A DNA stretch of 64,000 nt from SZUA-265 sp965651905. GTDB taxonomy: Bacteria; Myxococcota_A; Polyangia; Polyangiales; Polyangiaceae. Location: positions 124,001 through 188,000 of the forward strand of contig CBFGUG010000003.1 in NCBI GenBank assembly GCA_965651905.1. Reading direction: 5' to 3'. The position numbers were made by a program, and so were the translations under genes. Within the stretch, counting starts at the first letter, position 1, and each line of letters begins with the position of its first letter. The notes under the pieces are model-generated. The model was not told where the DNA came from. It worked only from the letters and a program-made list of their open reading frames with translations, and did no database searches. Positions 9,436 through 17,744 of this stretch are shown here, in pieces.

Positions 9436-10347
9436 TCAGTCCCCGTGCAGCGAGTAGATCGGTCCCTCCTCGAGACGAACCTTTTTGGTGGAGCCGCCAG
9501 TGCGGATCTCGAGGTCGAGGCCCGACTTGATGCTCGAGTTTATCAGTGACCTGACCTTCTTTTCGTCCAGACCCGCCGTCTTCTTGCCGTTGATGCTGAC
9601 GATCTCCTCGCCCCCCTTCAGGCCCGCGCGGGTAGCAGGTGAATGCAGCAATACACGCGTGACCGCGGGGCCGTCTGCGCGAAGCTCGTAGAACATCCCG
9701 ATTCCCCAGCGCGCCTTCGCTGGTGCGAAGTCCAAGGTGATCGTCGCACCCGTGTCACAGCGGATGTCAATCTGCCCAGTACCCCGGGCCTCCTCAGCGG
9801 GTTTCTTAATCTTCTTCACGCACACGGGTCGTGAGTGCATCGGGTTTTCGTCCCACACCTCCACCTTGATGATGGCGTCCCGCGGGACCATGTAGTTGCG
9901 CTTGGGCGTCTCGGGCCAAGTCGGCTGGAAGCTGTCCCGCGCCACCGCGGTTCGAAACAACTCCTCGTCGCCTACCAACACCACGCCGTACGGGTCGGGC
10001 GCTCCACCGTCGTCGTCCCAGCTGCGCCCATCCCGAGTCTTCGGTGGGATCTCAACTTCCGCGAACGCGATGTAGTAGAGGTTGGGCGGAGGCGGCGGGT
10101 CGAACTCCGCATCGCTCGCTGGAGCCGAGATCGGCGTTTCCAGTTCGGGGTAGATGACGGCACATCCGCTCGACGCCAGTCCCACCGCCACGAGTCCCCA
10201 CGATGTAGCTGTTCCCCATGATGTAACTTTTCCCAACAATGCAAGCCCGCCCCACGACGCAACCCGACCCAGCAACGACGGGCGATCCCCGACGCTACGC
10301 GCAAACCAGCGAGATTCCGACGACCACGACTCTGATAGTGACCACAT
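9436..10347 (-). CDS. PDZ-domain lipoprotein with repeat-expanded signal peptide
   Basis: Up to 303 residues. From the first ATG the lipobox-like 'LASSGC' is near residue 62, unusually far in. Tandem TTG codons at 10239 and 10236 would place the Cys near residue 25 with a Lys just before the hydrophobic core, so the true start may be there. After the Cys comes a Pro-rich linker and a 'PPNLYYIAFAEVEIPP' segment with a C2-like look ('DAIIKVEVWDEN'). The C-terminal PDZ domain has the 'PATRAGLKGGEEIVSINGK' helix-strand. The signal region is built from six-residue repeats (see the repeat at 10196). Probably anchored to an envelope membrane; function unknown. It is the first gene of the minus-strand housekeeping run. 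Confidence 0.75.
   Translation of the reverse strand: MWSLSESWSSESRWFARSVGDRPSLLGRVASWGGLALLGKVTSWGTATSWGLVAVGLASSGCAVIYPELETPISAPASDAEFDPPPPPNLYYIAFAEVEIPPKTRDGRSWDDDGGAPDPYGVVLVGDEELFRTAVARDSFQPTWPETPKRNYMVPRDAIIKVEVWDENPMHSRPVCVKKIKKPAEEARGTGQIDIRCDTGATITLDFAPAKARWGIGMFYELRADGPAVTRVLLHSPATRAGLKGGEEIVSINGKKTAGLDEKKVRSLINSSIKSGLDLEIRTGGSTKKVRLEEGPIYSLHGD
10196..10285. repeat. Five degenerate 18-bp tandem repeats inside the lipoprotein signal region
   Basis: Five consecutive 18-bp units start at 10196, 10214, 10232, 10250 and 10268, each opening CCCC or CCCA followed by an A-rich core. Units 1 and 2 differ at only a few positions. In the minus-strand reading they encode six-residue blocks alternating LLGxVx and SWGxxx, which form the hydrophobic part of the signal peptide of the PDZ lipoprotein. 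The array keeps the frame, so it lengthens the signal sequence without disrupting it. Confidence 0.8.
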
Positions 10348-10372
10348 GACGAGCCCAGACTACCATGAGCCA

Positions 10373-11677
10373 ATGCCGGCAAGTGAAGCCCCGATCGTAC
10401 GAGTCAGCGAGCTGGCCAGGCACGTCGGAACCGTGATCCGTCTGCAGGGCTGGCTGTACAACAAGCGCGGGAGCAAGAAGTTTCAGTTTCTCGAAGTCCG
10501 GGACGGCAGCGGAATCGCGCCGTGCGTGCTGGGAGCCAGCGACGCGCCCGAGGCCTTCGAATTGGCCCGTCACCTGACCCAAGAATCCACGGTCGTGGTG
10601 CTCGGAGAAGTCCAAGCCCATCCAAAGCTGGAGGACGTGTTCGAAGTCCACGTCAAAGGCCTGGAGGGCACTCCGGCGACAGATGAATACCCAATCACGC
10701 CGAAAGAACATGGCACAGACTTCCTGATGGATCGGCGGCATCTGTGGCTTCGCAGCAAGCGTCAACGCGCCATTTTGGGAGTTCGCCACAGCATCATCCG
10801 AGCCATCCGCGACTTCTTCGATGGGGATGGCTTCACGCTCGTGGACGCTCCGATCTTCACGCCAAATGCTTGCGAGGGAACCAGCACCCTGTTCCAGACC
10901 GAATACCACGAGGAGACCGCTTACCTCACGCAGTCAGGGCAGTTGTACATGGAAGCCGCCGCCGCGGCCGTGGGCAAGGCGTACTGCTTCGGACCAACCT
11001 TTCGCGCGGAAAAGAGTAAGACCCGCAGGCACCTTGCCGAGTTCTGGATGGTCGAGCCCGAGGTAGCCTTCATGGACCTCGACGGTGATATGAACCTCGC
11101 GGAAAGGTTTCTGGAGTTCGTCGTCCAGCGCGTGCTTGCGGAGCGAACCACAGAGCTCCGCCTACTCGAACGCGATACCGAGAAGCTTCAGAACGTCAAG
11201 GCGCCGTTCCCGCGGATCAGTTACGACGAAGCCGTGCAAGTCCTCGCTGGGCTGGGGCAGACTGTCCCGCCGGACGATGACTTTGGCGCTGAGCACGAGA
11301 CCCTGCTGAGCAATCAGTTCGATCGACCCGTGATCGTTCACAGGTACCCGTCAGCGTGCAAGGCCTTCTACATGAAGCGCGACCCCGAGTCCCCCAACCG
11401 AGCGTTGTGTATGGACGTGCTAGCCCCCGAAGGCTATGGCGAGATCATCGGCGGCGGCCAACGCGAAGACAGCCTGGAGCGACTCGAAAGCGCCATCGAC
11501 ACGCATGAACTACCTCGCGACGCGTTCGAGTGGTATCTGGATCTGCGTCGTTTCGGGAGCTTCCCGCACGCTGGGTTCGGCCTAGGCGTCGAACGCACAG
11601 TTGCATGGTTGTGCGGTTTGCCGCACGTTCGGGAGACCATTCCGTTCCCGCGGCTGCTGAACCGCTTACGCCCCTAG
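10373..11677 (+). CDS. asnS: Asparaginyl-tRNA synthetase
   Basis: 434 residues from the ATG beginning MPASEAPIVRV; another ATG lies 27 bp upstream in a CATG shared with the divergent lipoprotein start, and the open frame runs further still. An N-terminal OB-fold anticodon-binding domain ('VIRLQGWLYNKR') precedes the class II catalytic core. Motif 2 reads 'GPTFRAEKS.TRRHLAEFWMVEPE', motif 3 is 'GFGLGVERTVAWLCGL', and 'TEYHEETAYLTQSGQLYMEA' is typical of AsnRS/AspRS. Its length and the absence of an AspRS GAD insert favour AsnRS. It charges tRNA-Asn in the cytoplasm. It is divergently arranged with the PDZ lipoprotein, only 25 bp apart if the starts given are right. Confidence 0.95.
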   Translation: MPASEAPIVRVSELARHVGTVIRLQGWLYNKRGSKKFQFLEVRDGSGIAPCVLGASDAPEAFELARHLTQESTVVVLGEVQAHPKLEDVFEVHVKGLEGTPATDEYPITPKEHGTDFLMDRRHLWLRSKRQRAILGVRHSIIRAIRDFFDGDGFTLVDAPIFTPNACEGTSTLFQTEYHEETAYLTQSGQLYMEAAAAAVGKAYCFGPTFRAEKSKTRRHLAEFWMVEPEVAFMDLDGDMNLAERFLEFVVQRVLAERTTELRLLERDTEKLQNVKAPFPRISYDEAVQVLAGLGQTVPPDDDFGAEHETLLSNQFDRPVIVHRYPSACKAFYMKRDPESPNRALCMDVLAPEGYGEIIGGGQREDSLERLESAIDTHELPRDAFEWYLDLRRFGSFPHAGFGLGVERTVAWLCGLPHVRETIPFPRLLNRLRP

Positions 11678-11979
11678 CAAGCCGGGCAGAGTCCGCTCAG
11701 AATCTGGGCGCCCCACCCGATTTAGCCGCATCGAGACGTTTGCAGCGTGAGCTGATTGAGCCGCATGGCGGCTGGCTCGCGCGGCGTGGGCGAGCTAACA
11801 TTGGAGGGCGTCAGACAAGAGGAGCCTACGGCTCCCCACGCACCCTTTTTCCCAGCGCATACGCCGCCTCCGGCCGCGCTCGCCCCCGGCTCGTTTGTAT
11901 GCGCCTTCCGCCAGTTGCATCTACTTGACTGGATCGGAATGGGGTACAAACCGTCTGAAGCATCACACCAAGACATCCC
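11678..11979. other. Intergenic region with two small hairpins
   Basis: No convincing gene in these 302 bases. Two perfect six-base inverted repeats with three-base loops are visible: AGCCGC-ATG-GCGGCT at 11759-11773 and GGAGCC-TAC-GGCTCC at 11821-11835. The second has a run of five T nine bases further on, so it is a weak candidate for the asnS terminator. A TTGACT followed 14 bases later by TACAAA lies close to the next gene, but that spacing is too short for a standard sigma-70 promoter. Confidence 0.4.
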
Positions 11980-12816
11980 ATGGCACGACTAGTCGGATTC
12001 ATCAGCAACCGTAACGAACTCGGACCGCAGGTCCTGAGTGCGTATGCCGATGTTCTACGCACGACCAACACGCAAGATGGTCCACTGGGGTGGGGCATCG
12101 GTTTTCACCAATTCGGTGAAGTACTTCTGCGCCGCCGCCCACTCGACGAGCGTAAGGATATCAACCTCGCGGATGCAGCAGGCGGTCTCAAGACCGACGT
12201 CATGATCGGACACATTCGGCAACCGACCGTGGGCAACCTGCGAACCGAGAACACGCACCCGTTTCGCTATCGTCAGTGGCTGTTCGCTCAGACAGGCACG
12301 CTCGTCGGATTCGAGAGTGTGCGAGAACGACTGATGGAGATCCAGCCAGCGTTCTTGCGTCCCAACGTGCGGGGCGACACGGACAGCGAGTTGTTCTTCT
12401 ATTTGTTCCTGTCGTACCTGCATGATGAGGGGCACCTGGATAGGCAGCACGTTCCAACCCCGATCGTTCACCAGGCGCTGCGCGACGCCTTGAAACTCGT
12501 TGACGATCTGTGTGTCGATGCGGGCGTGTCCCGACACAACGGCGACATCCTGCTCACGAATGGGGAGACGCTGATGGCGGTACACCGCAGCGGCAAGATG
12601 GCGCTCCTCGACCTGCACGATCCAGAACACATCGATGCACTCCTGAACCCCGATCCCGGCAAGAGCAACCCCGCTCGCAATCTCGATCAAGTGCGGTGTA
12701 GCGTAATCGCGAGTGAACTCGAAACGCTCCCCGAGGGTTGGAAGCGCGTGGCTCCGGACACCATCACCACCGCGACTCGGACCGAAGTACCAACGTCGGC
12801 ACCCATCGAGGGCTGA
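11980..12816 (+). CDS. Class II glutamine amidotransferase-like protein lacking catalytic Cys (probable pseudoenzyme)
   Basis: 278 residues, related to the YafJ/EgtC-type Ntn glutamine amidotransferases: 'GPLGWGIGF', 'IGHIRQPTVGN' and 'NTHPF' are the family blocks. Active members start Met-Cys and the Cys becomes the N-terminal nucleophile. Here the start is MARLVGF, with Ala at position 2, and no in-frame alternative supplies a Cys. The oxyanion-hole Asn-Gly of the 'FAHNG' motif is also changed, reading 'FAQTG' (Thr105-Gly106). Loss of both argues for a non-hydrolytic, binding or regulatory role, although a misread base cannot be excluded for either alone. The following gene is a lipoprotein on the same strand, 22 bp later. 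Confidence 0.8.
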   Translation: MARLVGFISNRNELGPQVLSAYADVLRTTNTQDGPLGWGIGFHQFGEVLLRRRPLDERKDINLADAAGGLKTDVMIGHIRQPTVGNLRTENTHPFRYRQWLFAQTGTLVGFESVRERLMEIQPAFLRPNVRGDTDSELFFYLFLSYLHDEGHLDRQHVPTPIVHQALRDALKLVDDLCVDAGVSRHNGDILLTNGETLMAVHRSGKMALLDLHDPEHIDALLNPDPGKSNPARNLDQVRCSVIASELETLPEGWKRVAPDTITTATRTEVPTSAPIEG

Positions 12817-12838
12817 TGTCACGCGTGGAGTGCAGGTA

Positions 12839-13468
12839 ATGGGCGCTCACTCGCGCGGGCCCCTGATGGCACTCACTTTCGGCATCTCACTGGTCGTGGC
12901 CTGTGCTCCTCGCCCAACACACTCGGATGTCTCACCCCCAACGGAGCACCGCCAGCTTCCGTCTGCCGCGAAGGCGCTCGACCCCGGCTTCGAGTTGCCC
13001 TCGGGTGGTCGCACGCCGCATGACGACGATAGCATCGTCATTTTGGAAACCCCACGAGGGCACAGCGGAGTGCGCGCAGTGTTGACCGCGTTCTTCTCAG
13101 CCATCTCCCGAGAATCTGGCCCGGACCTGGCTAAGACTCTGACGGGAAACGCTATGTCCCACTTCCCAAACGGTCGTTCCACGGCTGCCCTCACAGGCTG
13201 GATGCGACGGTTCGCCCAAGACGACTACCGCGTCGTCGCACAGCAGCGACTTCCTGGCCCTGGCCCGATCGAGACCTACACCGCAGGTCAGGTGAAGCGC
13301 TTATCCTCGTTACGCGACTTTCATCTACTGCCAGAGGACGACGAACTACTGGCGGTCGTGCAAGTGGACTCCGTGCCCCTGCTGGGCGCCTCGATGCTTT
13401 TCGTACTTCGCCCGAGCGGCGACGGCTACGAGATACGCGCGATGTACGAAGACTCGGCGCGGCTCTAG
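12839..13468 (+). CDS. Hypothetical lipoprotein
   Basis: 209 residues from an ATG with a GGAG ribosome-binding site a few bases upstream; the open frame continues upstream over the end of the amidotransferase-like gene but that part is not protein-like. A short signal peptide ends in a good lipobox, LVVAC. The mature protein has a Pro/Ser-rich linker, then an alpha/beta region ('VRAVLTAFFSAISRESGPDLAKTL...' to 'EDDELLAVVQVDS'), the general plan of NTF2-like / SnoaL-like domains. No catalytic motif is recognised. Probably an envelope protein; function unknown. Confidence 0.7.
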   Translation: MGAHSRGPLMALTFGISLVVACAPRPTHSDVSPPTEHRQLPSAAKALDPGFELPSGGRTPHDDDSIVILETPRGHSGVRAVLTAFFSAISRESGPDLAKTLTGNAMSHFPNGRSTAALTGWMRRFAQDDYRVVAQQRLPGPGPIETYTAGQVKRLSSLRDFHLLPEDDELLAVVQVDSVPLLGASMLFVLRPSGDGYEIRAMYEDSARL

Positions 13469-13538
13469 CGTAGCCGAGCCGAACGACACTCTGCAGGCGT
13501 CGCCCAAACAGAGTTGCTGCCAGAGTTACCGCGAAACC

Positions 13539-14009
13539 TCACAGCCCAGACAGCACCAAGTAGCCGTCTCCGTTTGGCACCAACTCCAAGCGGTTGTCGG
13601 CAACGGTCCTGCGCCATGCCTCACCGTCGCCCGTGGGCACCTGGTAGCTCGCGCTGTAGGTGTAGTCGATGTAGTAGGTGTCGTTGCGCCCCTTGCCCAC
13701 ACGGCGGTAACGAATCTCGTAGCGAATCGCTTTGGCTTCGCCGAAACGTTCGTTGAGAAACTTACCGAGACCAGCCCGATCCAGATCGTCGCTGGAGTCG
13801 ACGTTGCCGCCATCCTCGTAGTAGTCCGGGTGTGCGATCTGCAGCAGATAGTTCACATTGCGATGTTCGACCGCTTTCCGGTACCGCTCGCAGAAGTCGA
13901 CGATCGAACGATTGAGTTCGTTATCCTCGACGTCCGTGTTGGGGATCAGCTGGGTTTGGCAGGCCAGCACCCCAACCAGCAAAAGCATCATCACAACTAC
14001 TTGCTTCAT
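13539..14009 (-). CDS. Small lipoprotein, possible NTF2-like fold
   Basis: 156 residues from the ATG beginning MKQVVVMMLLLVGVLAC, an almost ideal lipoprotein signal with lipobox GVLAC. The mature part opens with a helix ('SIVDFCERYRKAVEHRNVNYLLQIAHPDYYED') and continues with strands ('AIRYEIRYRRVGKG', 'TYYIDYTYSASY'), a plan that fits NTF2-like domains. No known ligand. It is 127 bp downstream of the MoxR ATPase gene on the same strand and may be its transcriptional partner. The neighbouring plus-strand lipoprotein (12839-13468) has a similar plan, so the two may be distant paralogues. Confidence 0.75.
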   Translation of the reverse strand: MKQVVVMMLLLVGVLACQTQLIPNTDVEDNELNRSIVDFCERYRKAVEHRNVNYLLQIAHPDYYEDGGNVDSSDDLDRAGLGKFLNERFGEAKAIRYEIRYRRVGKGRNDTYYIDYTYSASYQVPTGDGEAWRRTVADNRLELVPNGDGYLVLSGL

Positions 14010-14136
14010 GGCTTCGACGCGAAACGCCCCAGCGAACGGGCGTATTCCGACGCGGGAACCTGCCAGGAACTCCACCACAAAGGAAGTCGGATCGTCCGAC
14101 CCGCTGTTCGCACGACTCCTCCGACCAGGTGCGGAC

Positions 14137-15141
14137 TCAGCGATCGATCGCGTCCAAAATGGTTTGAACGATGTCCGCCGAAGTGACGCCGTCGGCTTCC
14201 GCGCGGTAGCCGAGCACCAGTCGGTGACGCAGGGCGGCCAACGCCACGCGGCGGACGTCATCCACGTCCGCTGCGGGTTCACCGCGCGCCGCTGCGCTAG
14301 CCTTGGCTGCGAAAACCAGCGCCTGGCTTCCCCTAGGACCAGCGCCGAAGCGCACGTAGTTCTTCACCTCTTTTGGTGCGGCCGAGGTTTCGGGTCGGGA
14401 CAAACGCGCCAGCGATACCGCCAGCTGTACGGCCTCATCCACCACTGGGATACGCGGAACCAGCGCGCCGAACTGGTTGACCTCGTCGAGTGTGACCACT
14501 GGCTCGGGCTGCTCGAACGGCTCCGCCGTCGTGCGCCTGGCAATCTCCAGCTCCTCATATTCGGAGGGGTAACCCACGTGAATCTCGAGCAGGAAACGAT
14601 CGAGTTGGGCCTCAGGCAGCGGATAGGTGCCCTCTTGCTCGATCGGATTTCGCGTTGCGAACACTTGGAAAGGAGCGGGTAGTGCGTGCGTGTTACCGCC
14701 CACGGTCACACACCGCTCTTGCATCGCCTGCAGCAGCGCGGCCTGGGTCTTCGGCGGCGTGCGATTGATCTCGTCAGCCAAAACGAGGTTCTTGAATATC
14801 GGGCCCTGCATGAACGAAAGCTGCCTGCGCACGCCCTCGGCCGTGTTGACCTCGTTCAGCACGTCAGTACCCGTGATGTCCGCGGGTAGCAGGTCGGGAG
14901 TGAACTGAATGCGTCCGAAAGACAGGTGCAGCACCTTGGCCATCGAAGAAACGAGCAGCGTCTTCGCCAAACCTGGCACGCCGACGAGCAGGGCATGCCC
15001 TCTTGCGAGCAATGCCACCAGCATGGCGTCGATCACCGCCTCCTGACCTACTACGACGCGTCCGACTTGCTGTTTGAGTCTCTCACAGGCCTGGGAGCAG
15101 CTTGCCAGCAGCTCTGCGTCTGAAGGTCGATCTGTGGTCAT
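14137..15141 (-). CDS. MoxR-type AAA+ ATPase
   Basis: 334 residues from the ATG beginning MTTDRPSDAEL; an open frame extends further upstream. Walker A is GVPGLAKT, Walker B lies in 'LVLADEINRTPPKTQAALLQAMQE', and sensor 1 is 'FATRNPIEQEGTYPLPEAQLDRF', a MoxR signature. The C-terminal lid ('VDEAVQLAVSLAR') follows. MoxR ATPases act as chaperones that assemble or activate partner complexes, usually encoded beside them with a DUF58 and VWA-domain protein. None of those partners is adjacent here; only a small lipoprotein follows. Substrate therefore unknown. Confidence 0.93.
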   Translation of the reverse strand: MTTDRPSDAELLASCSQACERLKQQVGRVVVGQEAVIDAMLVALLARGHALLVGVPGLAKTLLVSSMAKVLHLSFGRIQFTPDLLPADITGTDVLNEVNTAEGVRRQLSFMQGPIFKNLVLADEINRTPPKTQAALLQAMQERCVTVGGNTHALPAPFQVFATRNPIEQEGTYPLPEAQLDRFLLEIHVGYPSEYEELEIARRTTAEPFEQPEPVVTLDEVNQFGALVPRIPVVDEAVQLAVSLARLSRPETSAAPKEVKNYVRFGAGPRGSQALVFAAKASAAARGEPAADVDDVRRVALAALRHRLVLGYRAEADGVTSADIVQTILDAIDR

Positions 15142-15252
15142 TCGGCACTTTCCACGTCTTGAGGTCGGGGGACACGTCACGCAAGAGCGCGTGCTCGCGC
15201 GGCCGCGCACATTAGCGGGTCTCGCGGAGCGTGTGGATGATAGCCTTGGGGC

Positions 15253-15441
15253 GTGCGTCAAACAGAAGCCGTTTCCAGCGCGACAGCTGGCCACTGGGTT
15301 GAAGAGCGCCCCGATTCTGGGTTGGCCCAAGGCCAGTACGCCTGGCCGGTTTGGGCAATCGTTGTGCTTGGGAGCGCCATTGTTCTAGCGGGCTCTGCGT
15401 ACCTGCTACTGCGCTGGCGCAACGCGCGCTCCCCCAGATGA
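15253..15441 (+). CDS. Small single-span membrane protein, translationally coupled to the flippase-like gene
   Basis: 62 residues from a GTG. The first half is hydrophilic. One membrane segment spans about residues 33-53 ('WAIVVLGSAIVLAGSAYLLL') and is followed by a basic tail (RWRNARSPR), giving an N-out/C-in orientation by the positive-inside rule. Its stop overlaps the start of the next gene as ATGA, the arrangement used throughout this window for genuine co-translated pairs. No family recognised. The protein-like hydrophobic profile and the coupling are the only evidence. Confidence 0.5.
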   Translation: MRQTEAVSSATAGHWVEERPDSGLAQGQYAWPVWAIVVLGSAIVLAGSAYLLLRWRNARSPR

Positions 15442-16424
15442 AGCTCAACCTCCGTCGCATCCTGATCGTCATCCTGTTCGGCGTCGCGCTGTACGGCGGG
15501 TTCGTCGTGTACGCGGGCTTTCAGACCATGGCGGAGACGCTCGCCACGTTCCGATGGTGGACGTTCGCCGTGGCCATCGGACTCGCTTCACTAAACTACG
15601 CCGTTCGCTTCCTGAAGTGGCAGTACTACCTCAAGCTGCTCGGCATCACGAGTGTCCCTCGAGCGGAGAGCGCGCTGATTTTCTTGTCAGGGTTCGTGTT
15701 GACGATAACCCCCGGCAAGGTTGGCGAGGTTTTTAAGAGCGCCGTCATGTCGCGAACACATGGCATCCCGGCTGAGCGCACCTCTCCGATCGTCGTGGCT
15801 GAGCGGCTGACGGACGTCATCGCGATCATCGTGCTGATCGTGATCGGCAGCGTGAGCTTCGATGGAGGGCTGTTCTGGGCGGTCGCGGGCAGCCTCGTCG
15901 TTTCACTGGGGTTCATCGGTATTTTTTGGCCACTGCCTGGACTTTGGTTGATCGCTCGAATGGAGCGTGGCTGGTTGGCGCGTTGGGCGCCCCGCATGCG
16001 TACCGCACACGCAGAGCTGCGCGCGCTGGCTTCTCCACGAGCGCTCTTGGTCCCCGTGCTGCTCAGCGTGTTCGGCTGGGGCTGCGAGGGCCTGGCACTC
16101 GACGTATTGCTCCGCGGGTTCAGTCAGCAGCCCGAGCTGTCTCAGTCGGTTTTCTTCTACGCCACAGCGACGTTGGCTGGCGCGCTCATCCCCGTCCCCG
16201 GCGGCCTGGGAGTTACGGAAACACTCATGCAAGAACAGCTCGTGCGTGTTGCTGCGACGACCCAGGGTGCGGCGACGTCGAGCATGTTGCTGGTACGGTT
16301 CGCAACCCTGTGGTGGGCTGTCGTCGTCGGCTTCATCGCCCTCGGGCTACTCAAGCGACGCTACCCGGACCTGCTGCGTTCCAAAGCGCGCGCGCCAGCG
16401 GGCGTTGACACCGTCACTGGTTGA
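15438..16424 (+). CDS. Lysylphosphatidylglycerol synthase TM-region / flippase-like membrane protein
   Basis: 328 residues from an ATG that overlaps the stop of the small upstream ORF. Several membrane helices are evident, and the family blocks 'NYAVRFLKWQYYLKLL', 'FLSGFVLTITPGKVGEVFKS', 'ERLTDVIAIIVLIVIG' and 'IPVPGGLGVTETLMQEQL' match the UPF0104/AglD/MprF-N-terminal (LPG synthase TM) family. Members are inner-membrane proteins implicated in flipping or modifying lipids; the soluble aminoacyl-transferase domain of MprF is absent. A distant paralogue lies at 42712-43785. The 3' end overlaps the convergent rluD-type gene by 11 bp. Confidence 0.85.
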   Translation: MKLNLRRILIVILFGVALYGGFVVYAGFQTMAETLATFRWWTFAVAIGLASLNYAVRFLKWQYYLKLLGITSVPRAESALIFLSGFVLTITPGKVGEVFKSAVMSRTHGIPAERTSPIVVAERLTDVIAIIVLIVIGSVSFDGGLFWAVAGSLVVSLGFIGIFWPLPGLWLIARMERGWLARWAPRMRTAHAELRALASPRALLVPVLLSVFGWGCEGLALDVLLRGFSQQPELSQSVFFYATATLAGALIPVPGGLGVTETLMQEQLVRVAATTQGAATSSMLLVRFATLWWAVVVGFIALGLLKRRYPDLLRSKARAPAGVDTVTG

Positions 16425-17370
16425 GCTGTGCCAGCGCGTTCGCCGCCTCTCGCATGTCTTGGGGCAGCTGAGACTCGAATCGCAACGACTCCAGCGTCAC
16501 GGGATGCGTGAACCCGAGCACCGCCGCGTGCAGGCCTTGTCGTCCCAGCCGGGCTGCCACCGACGCCAGCTCCGGGTCGGCGGACTTTCGACCGTATAGC
16601 GCGTCTGCGAAGATCGGCGTGTCGCACCACTCGGATAAGTGCACGCGGATCTGGTGCGTGCGACCAGTCTGCAACGTGCAACGCACCAGAGCCGCTTGGG
16701 CGGCGAAACGTTGCACGACGGACACATCGGTCACGCAGCGTTTTCCGCTGTCGACGCGGCATGAGAACTTCAGACGATTGTGCGGGTGCCTGCCGTGCAG
16801 CGTTTCGATTCTACCTTCGGCGGGAACCCCGAGCGTCAGGGCTAGGTATGCTCGTTCGATCGTGTGCTCCGCGAACTGCAGTTTCAGTCCCTCACGCGCT
16901 GCACTCGTCTTGGCGACGACCAGGAGACCGCTCGTGTCCTTGTCGATTCGATGCACGATGCCCGGCCTGAGCGGCCCTTCTGGATCGCGTTCGTCCGATG
17001 GGGGACGGCCGAAGCCTGGCAGCGCCAACAGCCCGTTGACCAAGGTGCCGTCGCGGTGTCCGCGAGCTGGGTGAACGACTAGCCCCGCGGGTTTGTCCAC
17101 GACGACCAAGTGCTCGTCGTCGTACACGACCGAAAACACGACTCCCGACTGCGGCTCGGCGCGTGAGCTCGGCTCAGGACCTGGCTCGACCTCGATCACG
17201 TTCCCGCCGCCGACTCGGTCCTTGGCTTTGCACGGTTTGCCGTTCACCAGCACCCGGCCTTCGCCGATCCAGCGCGCAATCGTGGAGCGAGATACGCCGG
17301 AAAGGCGTGCGGCGAGCACGCGATCAACGCGATCTTTAGGCGTTGCCGCGTCCAGTTCGAAGCGCATCAC
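16414..17370 (-). CDS. rluD: RluA/RluD-family ribosomal large-subunit pseudouridine synthase
   Basis: 318 residues; starts GTG-ATG, so the true start may be 3 bp later. The N-terminal S4 RNA-binding domain ('RVDRVLAARLSGVSRSTIARWIGEGRVLVNGK') precedes the catalytic domain with HRIDKDTSGLLV, whose Asp143 is the nucleophile. 'VVDKPAGLVVHPARGH' and 'LQTGRTHQIRVHLS' are further RluD-type motifs. It isomerises uridines in 23S rRNA, in RluD around helix 69. The domain order and length fit RluD better than RluA or RluC. It is the last gene of a maf - DUF507 - rluD run. Confidence 0.9.
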   Translation of the reverse strand: MMRFELDAATPKDRVDRVLAARLSGVSRSTIARWIGEGRVLVNGKPCKAKDRVGGGNVIEVEPGPEPSSRAEPQSGVVFSVVYDDEHLVVVDKPAGLVVHPARGHRDGTLVNGLLALPGFGRPPSDERDPEGPLRPGIVHRIDKDTSGLLVVAKTSAAREGLKLQFAEHTIERAYLALTLGVPAEGRIETLHGRHPHNRLKFSCRVDSGKRCVTDVSVVQRFAAQAALVRCTLQTGRTHQIRVHLSEWCDTPIFADALYGRKSADPELASVAARLGRQGLHAAVLGFTHPVTLESLRFESQLPQDMREAANALAQLNQ

Positions 17371-17397
17371 GTCGCCAACGCGCGGCCGCCAAACGCT

Positions 17398-17661
17398 TCA
17401 CCACATCGGGCTCTTCACGTGCGCCTTGGACTTGATCAAAATGTCGACCAAAGCGCGATCGTAGAGGTTGCGAGAGTACAGGTCAGGAGCCACTCGACTC
17501 TTGTACAACGCCCGCCCCTCCTCGATCTCTTCGCTCATCTCCTCGAAGAGTTCGTCAGTTTCCAACCCCCGAATGATCTTCTCTTCGTTGTACAGAGACA
17601 GGTCACTCGCAATCGCGCGCGCCAAACGGCGAGCTGCTTCCTCGGTCTCGATCAGAGGCAT
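17398..17661 (-). CDS. DUF507-family protein
   Basis: 87 residues from the ATG beginning MPLIETEEAARRLA; a TTG 30 bp upstream is possible but less likely. The helical, charged sequence with 'YNEEKIIRGLETDELFEEMSEEIEEGRAL' and 'LYDRALVDILIKSKAHVKSPMW' fits small delta-proteobacterial DUF507 proteins, whose function is not known. It lies 27 bp before rluD and 83 bp after maf, all on the minus strand, so it is probably co-expressed with them. Confidence 0.75.
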   Translation of the reverse strand: MPLIETEEAARRLARAIASDLSLYNEEKIIRGLETDELFEEMSEEIEEGRALYKSRVAPDLYSRNLYDRALVDILIKSKAHVKSPMW

Positions 17662-17744
17662 TTGACGCAAGTATCGCGACAGAACGACCAAGTGTCAAAA
17701 ACGCTGCCATCGAATCGCCTGGTTGGAGGTCAGCACACGCTGAC

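Noticed and set aside
11935..11975. Sigma-70 promoter (TTGACT..TACAAA) before the amidotransferase-like gene
   Set aside because: The spacing between the two elements is 14 bases, outside the usual 16-18.
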